Shown piece after piece: positions 1-7,190 of a stretch of 21,964 nt of DNA (the stretch's first letter is position 1; every line of letters begins with the position of its first letter). This stretch comes from Actinomycetes bacterium (GTDB taxonomy: Bacteria; Actinomycetota; Thermoleophilia; Solirubrobacterales; 70-9). The stretch spans positions 1 to 21,964 of the forward strand of contig JAEYSQ010000095.1 of assembly GCA_023434465.1 (NCBI GenBank), written 5' to 3'. A program made the position numbers and the translations under genes. A model generated the notes under the pieces. The model was not told the DNA's origin, made no database searches, and worked only from the letters and a program-made list of their open reading frames with translations.

Positions 1-81
<81 letters not shown>

Positions 82-86
82 CCGCT

Positions 87-137
87 ACACAAGGTCACCG
101 GGACCACGGCGAAGCGAAGCTCGGCGACACCTTGTGT
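87..137. repeat. 9-bp inverted repeat downstream of the secreted-protein gene
   Basis: ACACAAGGT at 87-95 is matched by its reverse complement ACCTTGTGT at 129-137, with 33 bases between the arms. It lies downstream of the minus-strand gene ending at 201 and could be part of a transcript-end structure. There is no T-run, so a terminator call is not secure. I see no gene in 81-200. Confidence 0.35.
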
Positions 138-200
138 GCCGCTTCCCGGGGATGCCCGCCCGACCCCACGGCGTGACACCGGGGGCTGGCGCTGCCCGGG

Positions 201-905
201 CTAGTTCGGGTCCGGGACAGCCACGCGCACGCCGATGAAGGAGCCGATTGCGCCGCGGGCGTTCTGCTTGGCTCCGATCGAGATGCTGGTGTCACGACCG
301 ATCAGGGAAGTCCCCTGGTCGTCGCGCGCGGCAGCGACCTTTTTGCCGTTGACAAAGCCGACCAGTTGCGTGTTGCCCTTGGGGCCAGTGAAGGCACGAA
401 GCGTCATGCGGTTGGCTTTGCCCGGACCGCGGACGATCCTGCCGGCCTTGCGACTGCCGAAATTGATGATCCGGCCGTTCGGCTGGACCTTGCGCAACCC
501 GTATCGGTACGCCTGCGGCCAGACGACCAGTTGGTATCGGCTGCCGTCAGTGTTCTGACGGAGGCTGACCCCGGCGTAGGTTCGCCGAAGAACCTTGGGC
601 GGAGTGGACTTGAAAATCCTGGCGATCGCCGTGACCTGCATGTTCATCCCGACCATCGGAACGCGATAGAAGCATTCCCTGGCCTTGGGACCGAGTTTGA
701 AGCGGAATGCCTTGGGGGAACCGCCGCGCTCGCATTTGGCGTTGGGGGCCATCTGATGGATGGACGCCCGGGCGTCGGGGGAATCCAGGTCGTTCGAGTA
801 CACGTTGATCGTGCCAGCGGCAGCATGGGCAGTGAAAGCCACGGCGCCTAGGGACACTGCGGCCAGGACGGCACGCAGGAGGGGGTTTCTGATGAGGGAG
901 CGCAT
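201..905 (-). CDS. secreted protein of unknown function, possible jelly-roll fold
   Basis: A 234-residue protein with a clear signal peptide: basic MRSLIRN start, hydrophobic core from about residue 8 to 24, and a likely cleavage after AFTAHA near residue 28. I do not recognise the family. The C-terminal half has a beta-rich pattern (an NRMTLRAF stretch, then VGFVNGKKVAAARDD, then a GSFIGVRVAV strand) that resembles concanavalin-like/LamG jelly rolls, where a strand with the motif VNG is common; this is inference from pattern only. Two cysteines (in AKCERG and RECFYRV) could form a disulfide after export. The ATG at 903-905 is directly followed by the signal peptide, which supports this start. 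The gene is divergent from the mutase gene, with 151 bases between them. Confidence 0.75.
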   Translation of the reverse strand: MRSLIRNPLLRAVLAAVSLGAVAFTAHAAAGTINVYSNDLDSPDARASIHQMAPNAKCERGGSPKAFRFKLGPKARECFYRVPMVGMNMQVTAIARIFKSTPPKVLRRTYAGVSLRQNTDGSRYQLVVWPQAYRYGLRKVQPNGRIINFGSRKAGRIVRGPGKANRMTLRAFTGPKGNTQLVGFVNGKKVAAARDDQGTSLIGRDTSISIGAKQNARGAIGSFIGVRVAVPDPN

Positions 906-1056
906 GTGAAGAGCCTAAACACAGGAAGTCCCTCAATGGTGCGCTGCCCGAGTGCTGTGCCAAATGCTGCGTGACGGATTCACACAGCGGCCGGCAACGC
1001 TTCTGGGCGGCTGACTTCGCCGCCGCAACGGACGCCTCGCCGGTAGAATCGGCTCC
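906..1056. promoter_or_regulatory. divergent intergenic region between secreted-protein gene and ecm
   Basis: These 151 bases lie between two divergent starts (905 on minus, 1057 on plus), so promoters for both genes should be here. I could not find convincing -35/-10 pairs or an operator palindrome, and no strong Shine-Dalgarno precedes the ATG at 1057. The call rests on gene orientation alone. Confidence 0.4.
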
Positions 1057-3057
1057 ATGAGCGACCACCGCCTGCCCGAACGCGATCGCCCCTGGGTGAT
1101 GCGCACCTACGCCGGCCACTCCGATGCCCGCCGTTCCAACGAGCTCTACCGGGGCAACCTGGCCAAGGGACAGACCGGGCTCTCGATCGCCTTTGATCTA
1201 CCCACCCAGACCGGATATGACCCGGACCACGTCCTCTCGCGGGGCGAAGTGGGCAAGGTAGGCGTCTCGGTCGCTCACCTCGGTGACATGGAAACCCTGC
1301 TGGACCAGATCCCGCTGGACAACATGAATACCTCGATGACGATCAACGCGGTTGCCGCCTGGATGCTCGGCCTGTACGTCGCAGCCGCCGAGAAAACCGG
1401 CGTCGACAAGTCAGATCTCAAGGGCACGACCCAGAACGACATCATCAAGGAGTACCTCTCCCGCGGCACCTACGCTTTCCCGCCGGAGCCCTCGATGCGA
1501 CTGATCGCCGACATGGTCGCTTTCACGGTCAACGAGATTCCGAGCTGGAACCCGATCAACATCTGCAGCTACCACCTGCAGGAGGCCGGCGCGACCCCGG
1601 TACAGGAGATCGCCTACGCGATGTCGACCGCGATCGCGGTGCTCGACGAGGTCAAAGCCCGCGGCCAGGTTTCCGACGAGGACTTCCCCAGGGTCTTCGG
1701 GCGCATCTCGTACTTCGTCAATGCCGGTGTCCGTTTCATCGAAGAGATCGCAAAGCTGAAGGCGATGGGCCGGCTCTGGACCGAGATCGGCCGCGAGCGT
1801 TACGGCGTCACCGACGAGAAGATGCTGCGCTTCCGCTACGGGGTTCAGGTCAACTCGCTCGGTCTGACCGAAGCCCAGCCGGAAAACAACATTCAGCGGA
1901 TCGTGGTCGAGGCCCTGGCTGTGACCATGGCCAAGGATGCCCGGGCGCGGGCGCTGCAGCTGCCGGCCTGGAACGAGGCGATGGGCCTCCCCCGCCCCTG
2001 GGACCAGCAGTGGAGCCTGAGGATCCAGCAGGTTCTGGCTTTCGAGACCGACATGCTCGAGTACCCCGACATCTTCGAGGGCTCGGTCGTGATGGAGGGC
2101 CTGGTCGAGGAGTTCATGGCCGGTGCCCGGGATGAGATGGCCGTGGTCGCCGAGAAGGGCGGCGCGGTTGAAGCGGTGCCGTACATGAAGGCCCGCCTTG
2201 TCGAGTCGCACCGCGACCGGTTTGCCCGGATCGAGAACGGCGAACAGACCGTGGTCGGTCTCAACAAGTACACCGAGACCGAAGACTCACCGCTGACTGC
2301 GAGCGCTGACGGCGGCATCATGAAGCCGGACCCGCAGGTCGAAAAGGAACGCACCGACGCCCTCGATGCGTGGCGCGCTGCGCGGGATCAGGGGGCGGTC
2401 GACGAGGCTCTGGCCGAGGTTGCCCGGGTCGCGGCGACCGACGACGAGAACATAATGCCGGCCACGATCGCGGCCGCCCGGGCCGGTGCGACCACCGGCG
2501 AATGGGCCGCCACCCTGCGCGAGGTCTTCGGGGCCTATCGCGGACCGACCGGAGTTGGCGGTGCCGCTCCGGCGGGGGACCACGACGCGCTCACCGAAGC
2601 CCGCGAGAAGGTCAATGAAGTATCGGCCCTGATCGGCCACCGGGTCCGACTACTGGTCGGCAAACCCGGTCTCGACGGTCACTCCAACGGCTCCGAGCAA
2701 ATCGCTCTCAGGGCCCGGGACGTCGGCATGGAGGTCGTCTACCAGGGCATCCGGCTGACTCCCGAGCAGATCGTCGAGTCAGCGGTCCAGGAAGACGTCG
2801 ACCTGATCGGACTCTCGATTCTTTCCGGATCCCATCTCGAACTGATTCCCGAGGTCGTTCGACTGCTCGGCGAAGAGGGTGTCGATGTGCCCGTGGTCGC
2901 CGGCGGAATCATCCCGCCCGAGGATGCCGCCCGCCTGAAGGAAGCCGGGGTCGCCGGGATCTTCACCCCGAAGGACTTCGACATGAACCAGATCATGAGC
3001 GAGTTCGTCCAGCTCGTGGCAGAGAACCATCAGAAGTCGGCGGCAACCACCGCGTAA
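1057..3057 (+). CDS. ecm: ethylmalonyl-CoA mutase (MeaA/Ecm type), B12-dependent
   Basis: A 666-residue adenosylcobalamin-dependent acyl-CoA mutase carrying both the TIM-barrel catalytic domain (about residues 10-480) and the C-terminal B12-binding domain (about 525-655). The B12 motif DxHxxG is intact as D540-G-H542-S-N-G545, inside KPGLDGHSNGSEQ. The substrate-side segment AFDLPTQTGYDPDH (45-58) followed by RGEVGKVGV and MNTSMTINA is typical of MeaA/ethylmalonyl-CoA mutases; methylmalonyl-CoA mutases usually have DLATHRGYDSD at the same place. The family converts ethylmalonyl-CoA to methylsuccinyl-CoA in the ethylmalonyl-CoA pathway. Single-chain fusion and length also fit MeaA rather than two-subunit methylmalonyl-CoA mutase. 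Other enzymes of the pathway lie at 6629, 7671 and 14708, which strengthens the call. The ATG at 1057 is chosen because conserved sequence begins within ten residues. The remaining doubt is substrate specificity. Confidence 0.88.
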   Translation: MSDHRLPERDRPWVMRTYAGHSDARRSNELYRGNLAKGQTGLSIAFDLPTQTGYDPDHVLSRGEVGKVGVSVAHLGDMETLLDQIPLDNMNTSMTINAVAAWMLGLYVAAAEKTGVDKSDLKGTTQNDIIKEYLSRGTYAFPPEPSMRLIADMVAFTVNEIPSWNPINICSYHLQEAGATPVQEIAYAMSTAIAVLDEVKARGQVSDEDFPRVFGRISYFVNAGVRFIEEIAKLKAMGRLWTEIGRERYGVTDEKMLRFRYGVQVNSLGLTEAQPENNIQRIVVEALAVTMAKDARARALQLPAWNEAMGLPRPWDQQWSLRIQQVLAFETDMLEYPDIFEGSVVMEGLVEEFMAGARDEMAVVAEKGGAVEAVPYMKARLVESHRDRFARIENGEQTVVGLNKYTETEDSPLTASADGGIMKPDPQVEKERTDALDAWRAARDQGAVDEALAEVARVAATDDENIMPATIAAARAGATTGEWAATLREVFGAYRGPTGVGGAAPAGDHDALTEAREKVNEVSALIGHRVRLLVGKPGLDGHSNGSEQIALRARDVGMEVVYQGIRLTPEQIVESAVQEDVDLIGLSILSGSHLELIPEVVRLLGEEGVDVPVVAGGIIPPEDAARLKEAGVAGIFTPKDFDMNQIMSEFVQLVAENHQKSAATTA

Positions 3058-3069
3058 AGATGCGGCGTC

Positions 3070-3663
3070 TTGAGTGATCAGCTCCACCTGCTGACTCACG
3101 GCATCCCGGGGATCATCGCCGGGGTACTGATCGTTTTCCTGCTGATCGGAGCGATCGGATCGATCTGGGGGATCAGGCGCGGTCTCGACGGAGGCGAGAA
3201 CGTCCTCAGGGCCACCGCGGTGATCCTGAGCGTGGCCGGGGTCGGGATCGCAGCCTACGTGGTCGTCACGGTGGTGCTCCTGGACCAGATTCCGCAATGC
3301 GTCGGCGGCGGGGGTGGTTGCGCTGCGGTCGAGCACAGCGAGTACTCCCGGATCGCGGGGATCCACGTCTCGATTTTCGGGCTGATCGGCTACTTGATGA
3401 TCCTCGGCACGACGATCTGGAAGGGCGACAACGCCCGGATGGCCGGCTTCTTTCTCGCACTTTTCGGTTTCGGCTTCAGCCTCTACCTGACCTACCTCGA
3501 ACTCTGGGAGATCCTTGCGATCTGCCAGTGGTGCGTCGCGTCAGCCATTGCGATGGCGATGCTCTTCGTGGTCAACACCTGCCGTCTCATCGTCTTCTAC
3601 GGGACCGACGATCCGGATGACGACGGTCCGGGCACCCGGGAGGCGGGCGCCCGGGCTCTGTAG
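3070..3663 (+). CDS. vitamin K epoxide reductase (VKOR) family membrane protein, copy 1
   Basis: A 197-residue polytopic membrane protein with about five hydrophobic segments and the two cysteine pairs of the VKOR family: a loop pair C77/C84 separated by VGGGGG, and the membrane CxxC C152-Q-W-C155. The family conserved serine/tyrosine stretch follows the loop pair (AVEHSEYSRIAGIHVSIFGLIGY). Bacterial VKORs reoxidise DsbA-like partners and pass electrons to quinone; a DsbA-like gene lies two genes downstream. The start is TTG at 3070, because the nearby ATG at 3060 is stopped after five codons. The gene begins 12 bases after the mutase stop, so it may be cotranscribed with it. A charged tail of about 20 residues follows the last segment. 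Confidence 0.9.
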   Translation: MSDQLHLLTHGIPGIIAGVLIVFLLIGAIGSIWGIRRGLDGGENVLRATAVILSVAGVGIAAYVVVTVVLLDQIPQCVGGGGGCAAVEHSEYSRIAGIHVSIFGLIGYLMILGTTIWKGDNARMAGFFLALFGFGFSLYLTYLELWEILAICQWCVASAIAMAMLFVVNTCRLIVFYGTDDPDDDGPGTREAGARAL

Positions 3664-3674
3664 GCTCGCTGCCG

Positions 3675-4301
3675 ATGCTTGACGACCAGCGGGCGATTCT
3701 CCGCAACAACATCCCGATCGAGATCGCCATCCTGTTCCTGGCCGTCGCCGTGGTCGCAGCCGGACTGGCCGTCTGGGGATACCGCTCCGGAGGACGCCGC
3801 GGGGAGAACATTCTGCGCGCCACTTCAGCCGGACTTTGTGGCCTCGGGCTGCTGGTCGCCGGTTACATCGCCTGGAAGGCCCTGATCGTCAACGAACCGT
3901 TCCAGTGTGCCGGCGGCGGGGGCGGTTGCGCGGTGGTCGAGAAGAGCACTTACGCCCGGCCGTTCTGGGGTATACATCTGTCGATCTGGGGTCTGATCGG
4001 TTACTCGATGATTCTCGGGGTGACGGTCTGGAAGGGTGACAACGCCCGCCTGACTGCGTTCGGGCTCTCACTGTTCGGCTTCGCCGTGAGCCTGGTTCTT
4101 CGCTACCTGGAGTTCTGGGAAATCGGCGCTTCCTGTCAGTGGTGCGTGGCCAGCGCGGTGCTGATGACCATGCTGCTGGTGGTAAACGGCTGCCGCCTGA
4201 TCGGCCATTACGGGACCGGTGATGGCAACCCGGAAGCGGACGGAACTCCGGAACACGAGGTCGACCTTCGGGACGAACCCGAGCCAACCCCGGCATCGTA
4301 G
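3675..4301 (+). CDS. VKOR family membrane protein, copy 2
   Basis: A 208-residue paralogue of the preceding gene, starting with ATG 11 bases after its stop. It keeps both cysteine pairs, C78/C85 (separated by AGGGGG) and C154-Q-W-C157, and shares long blocks with copy 1 such as GENxLRAT, WGLIGYSMILG and WKGDNAR. It has about five membrane segments. Both copies look intact, so this is a retained tandem duplication rather than a decaying copy. The role expected from the family is quinone-linked reoxidation of an extracytoplasmic thiol oxidase. Whether the copies have different partners cannot be seen. The tail is rich in Glu, Asp and Pro and probably cytoplasmic. Confidence 0.9.
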   Translation: MLDDQRAILRNNIPIEIAILFLAVAVVAAGLAVWGYRSGGRRGENILRATSAGLCGLGLLVAGYIAWKALIVNEPFQCAGGGGGCAVVEKSTYARPFWGIHLSIWGLIGYSMILGVTVWKGDNARLTAFGLSLFGFAVSLVLRYLEFWEIGASCQWCVASAVLMTMLLVVNGCRLIGHYGTGDGNPEADGTPEHEVDLRDEPEPTPAS

Positions 4302-4340
4302 GGCGCAAGCGAATTTCGACCCTAGTAGGATGCCGTCGCA

Positions 4341-5141
4341 ATGGCTACCGGACCGCAGCAAAAGAGAAAAGAACTTCGTGAAAAGCGACTTGCCGCCGAG
4401 GCGAAGTCGCAGAGCTCCGACAAACGTCAGAACCTGGCCAAGATCCTCGGGATAGCGGCCTTTCTGGTCGTGATCGGCGTCGTGGTGGCGGTAGTCGCCC
4501 TCAACTCCGGTAGCGACGACTCGTCCGGCAACGGCGGCGGCGACGGCCAGGAACAACTCGCCGGTCTCGCCCAGTCCGGAAACCTGCTCGGTGATCCCAA
4601 AGCCCCGGTCACCCTGGTCGAATTCGGTGACCTCCAGTGCCCGGTCTGCAAGCAGTACGCCGATGAGATCCTGCCCGACGTGATCACCGGTCCGGTCAAG
4701 GAAGGCACGGCAAACTTCGAGTTCGAAAACTGGGCGATCCTCGGCCCGGACTCTTCCCTGGCGGCTCGGGCTGCGATCGCGGCCGGTGAGCAGGACAAGA
4801 TGTGGAGCTTCCTCGAGGCCTTTTACGCCAATCAGGGCGTCGAGAACTCGGGCTACGTGACCGACGAATTCCTGACCGATATCGCCGAGAAGGCCGGCAT
4901 CCCGGACATCGACAAGTGGAACGTCGACCGCGAGTCACCGGCCGCCGATAACGAGCTGACCCGGATCGACGGCGATGCCTCTGACAACGGCTTCTCCGGC
5001 ACCCCCTCATTTGCCTTCCGCGAGGCTGACGGAAGCCTTACTCCGCTCGAGGACACCCAGTCTTCGCAGGCGATCATCGACGCGATCAACGAGCAGGCAA
5101 AGTCCGCCAAGCCGGGCAAGAACTCCGGAAACGGCCAGTGA
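4341..5141 (+). CDS. membrane-anchored DsbA-like thiol:disulfide oxidoreductase
   Basis: 266 residues. A basic cytoplasmic N-terminus (about 1-33, rich in Lys, Arg, Glu) is followed by one membrane segment (about 34-54), a Ser/Gly/Asp linker, then a thioredoxin-fold domain beginning near GDPKAPVTLVEFGDLQCPVC. The active site is C100-P-V-C103, and the cis-proline loop is GTPSF near residue 214-218. This is the DsbA/DSBA-like thioredoxin-4 architecture of actinobacterial periplasmic-side oxidases. The domain would act outside the membrane, introducing disulfides into exported proteins and being recharged by the VKORs encoded immediately upstream (39-base gap). The only cysteines seen are the two of the active site, as expected for an oxidase. 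The ATG at 4341 is well placed before the basic stretch. Confidence 0.9.
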   Translation: MATGPQQKRKELREKRLAAEAKSQSSDKRQNLAKILGIAAFLVVIGVVVAVVALNSGSDDSSGNGGGDGQEQLAGLAQSGNLLGDPKAPVTLVEFGDLQCPVCKQYADEILPDVITGPVKEGTANFEFENWAILGPDSSLAARAAIAAGEQDKMWSFLEAFYANQGVENSGYVTDEFLTDIAEKAGIPDIDKWNVDRESPAADNELTRIDGDASDNGFSGTPSFAFREADGSLTPLEDTQSSQAIIDAINEQAKSAKPGKNSGNGQ

Positions 5142-5191
5142 TTTGAACCCGGTTGCCGCCCCCGTGGTGGCGGCCGGGTAAAACTACAGTC

Positions 5192-5749
5192 ATGGAATCG
5201 CGCATCTCTTCCTGGCTCAGGTGTTATCGCTGCTGGTCCCGGAACCTGGAAGTCCAGGTTCATTACGACGCGATCCGTCCGATCGATCCCGAAACGGGTG
5301 TTCCCACGGAGGGCGACGACGAGATCCAGGAGTCGGTGGTCCAGTGCCTGGACTGCATGCATGACCAGCCCCACCTGACCTTCGAGCGGGACCGCGTGGT
5401 TCCGATCGAGGACCGCTGGGAGCGGATGGTCGCCGGCACGCCCTGGGTCGCCTCCTGCACGGTCACCGTAGAAGCTGATCAGGTCGAGGCCTGCGCTGGC
5501 CCGGAAGCAGTCGAATCACTTACCTTCGGTGCTTTTGGTGATGCCGGCACTCGGGAGTTCTTCACCCACGTGCGGTTTCACAAACACCACGATGACCAGA
5601 TCGCGGTCCATCTCCTGGTCGAACTTTACGCCCGCAATCCAGAGGAAGCCTCCGAGGTCCTGAACGGGGCCGCGAGGGGCACGATCGAGATCACCTCACT
5701 GGCCGAAGAGTCCCGGCCCCCAGCCCACGCCTCAGGCGACACGCACTAG
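5192..5749 (+). CDS. unknown protein with two CxxC pairs (zinc-ribbon-like N-terminus)
   Basis: I place the start at the ATG at 5192 (185 residues) rather than a TTG at 5153, because the TTG would add a proline/glycine-rich leader read through the intergenic region. Cysteines C11/C14 (RCYRCW) and C52/C55 (QCLDCMHD) could bind one zinc as a ribbon. The remainder is acidic with no signal peptide or membrane segment, so it is likely cytoplasmic. A KHHDDQ segment and a strand-rich centre are visible, but I recognise no enzyme motif. It follows the DsbA-like gene by 50 bases on the same strand and could share its transcript. A redox-linked role would be speculation from neighbourhood only. Confidence 0.75.
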   Translation: MESRISSWLRCYRCWSRNLEVQVHYDAIRPIDPETGVPTEGDDEIQESVVQCLDCMHDQPHLTFERDRVVPIEDRWERMVAGTPWVASCTVTVEADQVEACAGPEAVESLTFGAFGDAGTREFFTHVRFHKHHDDQIAVHLLVELYARNPEEASEVLNGAARGTIEITSLAEESRPPAHASGDTH

Positions 5750-5750
5750 A

Positions 5751-5843
5751 AAGTAGCCGGGCGGGGTCCAACCCCTCCCAATCGAACCCGCCCCTCCCAT
5801 TCGAAGCAACCAGAAGTTGGGAGGGGCTCTGTTGGCTACTTTT
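5751..5843. terminator. bidirectional terminator-like inverted repeat between convergent genes
   Basis: AAGTAGCC at 5751-5758 pairs with GGCTACTT at 5834-5841, and CCCCTCCCAA at 5772-5781 pairs with TTGGGAGGGG at 5817-5826. A second copy of the left inner arm (GCCCCTCCCA, 5790-5799) can pair with the same right arm, so two alternative folds exist. A T-run (TTTT, 5840-5843) follows on the plus strand. The element sits exactly between a plus gene ending at 5749 and a minus gene ending at 5836; the minus gene's stop lies in the right arm. A shared transcription terminator is the simplest reading. Confidence 0.65.
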
Positions 5844-6090
5844 CGGGAGTACCTGAGTCCGGCGTCTCGGGCTCCGTGGCTTCGGGCTTCTCAGCTTGCG
5901 CCTTGTCGCGGTCGACTACTTCTTTCTTGGCCTGTTTCGCCTTTTCGGCCAGTGAACCGTCTCCTGCGAGGATCTCGCGCAGGTCCTTGGCGTCCCGCTT
6001 CAGGTTGTTCGGTTCGGCCCGGTCTCCCAGCTTGTCTTCCGCCTGCTTCTTGAGCTGCCCCACCTGCTGACCAAGTTTCTTGAAGTCCAT
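5836..6090 (-). CDS. small lysine-rich helical protein, unknown
   Basis: 84 residues starting MDFKKLGQQVGQLKKQ, strongly helical and charged, with a Pro/Glu/Thr-rich tail (PEATEPETPDSGTPEK). No signal peptide, membrane segment or cysteine. The frame is open far upstream to 6600, but that extension crosses the terminator and the plus-strand gene at 6160 and is not credible; the ATG at 6088-6090 opens a compact protein. The amphipathic lysine-rich N-terminal half recalls small actinobacterial proteins of the Rv0909 antitoxin-like type, but the match is only in general character and no toxin gene is adjacent. Function unknown. Confidence 0.6.
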   Translation of the reverse strand: MDFKKLGQQVGQLKKQAEDKLGDRAEPNNLKRDAKDLREILAGDGSLAEKAKQAKKEVVDRDKAQAEKPEATEPETPDSGTPEK

Positions 6091-6159
6091 AACGCCAAAC
6101 CTACTCAATCGGACCTCTTGCCCCGTGGGATACTCCCTCTGACCAACCGAGGAGGAGAC

Positions 6160-6564
6160 ATGAGGGTTCCCCGATTTTTCGCAGTCCTGGGCGGCATCGC
6201 CGCGCTCACGTTGACGATGGCCCTTCCTGCCGACGCGAGCAGCAACCGTGGCTACCGCGGCTACGGAAGCTGTTCGATGTTCAGCTACGACGCAGATCGA
6301 AACTGCTACGTGGGGGACGGATATGTGGCGGCCTTCATCGCGAAGAAGCGCGATCGTGTCCGCTACACGCTGTGTGTCACCAATAGAGGCAACGGAACCA
6401 AGGACTGTTTCAGCAAGCGGACGAGGGGCGCCGGAACGATCAGCCAGATCCCGATCTGGAACCGGGACATCTCGGAAGACCCCGGTCTTTACAGACTGAA
6501 GTGGCGAGTCGCGGGCAAAGGAATCGTGGCCCGCGCCACGATTCGGGTCCACATAGGCGACTAG
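6160..6564 (+). CDS. small secreted cysteine-containing protein, unknown
   Basis: 134 residues from the ATG at 6160, which is preceded by a very strong Shine-Dalgarno (GGAGGAG at 6151-6157). This decides the start over upstream in-frame alternatives. Residues 1-27 form a signal peptide (MRVPRFF, hydrophobic core, cleavage near PADAS). The mature part is basic, with four cysteines (in GSCSMF, RNCYVG, TLCVTN and KDCFSK) that could form two disulfides, and a strand-rich C-terminus ending in ARATIRVHIGD. It looks like a small exported beta protein. I recognise no family. Its own terminator follows directly, so it is probably monocistronic. It is a plausible client of the DsbA system encoded nearby. 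Confidence 0.8.
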   Translation: MRVPRFFAVLGGIAALTLTMALPADASSNRGYRGYGSCSMFSYDADRNCYVGDGYVAAFIAKKRDRVRYTLCVTNRGNGTKDCFSKRTRGAGTISQIPIWNRDISEDPGLYRLKWRVAGKGIVARATIRVHIGD

Positions 6565-6569
6565 AAACC

Positions 6570-6597
6570 AAAAGGGCCGCCCGGAGGCGGCCCTTTT
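6570..6597. terminator. intrinsic bidirectional terminator
   Basis: A perfect 12-bp stem: AAAAGGGCCGCC at 6570-6581 and GGCGGCCCTTTT at 6586-6597, with tetraloop CGGA. It starts five bases after the stop of the plus-strand gene ending at 6564 and lies 31 bases beyond the stop of the minus-strand MaoC gene at 6629. The A-run and T-run flanking the GC core let it work in both directions between these convergent genes. Confidence 0.92.
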
Positions 6598-6628
6598 CAA
6601 GCTGGTTCGGCTGGTAGCCGGTTGAGGC

Positions 6629-7159
6629 TCAGGCCTCTTCCGGAGTTCCGTGAACCTTGCGGGGGATCAGGGCGGTGCGCTTGAAGTGGCAGACCAGCAC
6701 GCCGTCCTGGTTGAAGACGCGGGTGTGGACCTTGACGAGCCCGCGATCGAGCTTGCTCTTCGATTCGCGGACCTCGAGGACTTCGGATTCGCAGAAGAGG
6801 GTGTCGCCATGAAATACCGGCGCCGGGTGCGCCAGTTCGTCGGTGGCAAGGTTGGCGATCGCCTTGCCGGAGAAGTCGGAGACCGACATACCGACCGCAA
6901 GCGAGTAGACCAGGGGGCCGACCACTACGTTGCGGCCCTGCTGCGAGGCGTTCGCGTGAACGTCGTTGATGTGCAGGGGATGATGGTTCATGGTCAGCAG
7001 GCAGAAGAGGTGGTCGTCGTACTCGGTGACCGTCTTGGCCGGCATGTGCTTGTAGGTCGCGCCGACCTCGAACTCCTCGAGGTAGCGGCCGTACGGGTGG
7101 GAGCCGCTTTCTTCGCGGACCCGCTGGTCGGTGGTGAAGTCGTTGCTTTCGTCGCTCAT
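6629..7159 (-). CDS. mch: MaoC-type hydratase, probable mesaconyl-CoA hydratase
   Basis: 176 residues, a single hot-dog fold of the MaoC family. The segment LLTMNHHPLHIN (54-65) occupies the hydratase motif position, with the glycine/aspartate of the standard (R)-hydratase motif (GDxNPxH) replaced; H63 is retained. VVVGPLVYSLAVGMSVSD (78-95) and PVFHGDTLFCESEVLEVRESKSK (114-136) are features I associate with mesaconyl-CoA/beta-methylmalyl-CoA hydratases of the ethylmalonyl-CoA pathway. That enzyme hydrates mesaconyl-C1-CoA to beta-methylmalyl-CoA. It is about half the length of proteobacterial Mch, which has two hot-dog halves, so it probably works as a dimer. It is the last gene of a minus-strand run with an acyl-CoA dehydrogenase. 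The ATG at 7157-7159 follows an AAAGGAAA-like ribosome site on the minus strand. Confidence 0.78.
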   Translation of the reverse strand: MSDESNDFTTDQRVREESGSHPYGRYLEEFEVGATYKHMPAKTVTEYDDHLFCLLTMNHHPLHINDVHANASQQGRNVVVGPLVYSLAVGMSVSDFSGKAIANLATDELAHPAPVFHGDTLFCESEVLEVRESKSKLDRGLVKVHTRVFNQDGVLVCHFKRTALIPRKVHGTPEEA

Positions 7160-7190
7160 GGTCTGGTGGGGTTTCCTTTGGTTTACATGG

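Noticed and set aside
366..851. Plus-strand open frames opposite the secreted-protein gene, including one of 161 codons
   Set aside because: They lie within a minus-strand gene that has a convincing signal peptide, and their translations show no motif; they are high-GC shadow frames.
1411..2211. 266-codon minus-strand open frame inside the mutase
   Set aside because: It is wholly antisense to a strongly conserved mutase and has the Arg/Gly/Asp/His-rich bias of a shadow frame.
5836..6600. Long 254-codon version of the small lysine-rich gene
   Set aside because: The extension crosses an intrinsic terminator and the plus-strand secreted gene with its strong ribosome site; the ATG at 6090 gives a compact sensible protein.
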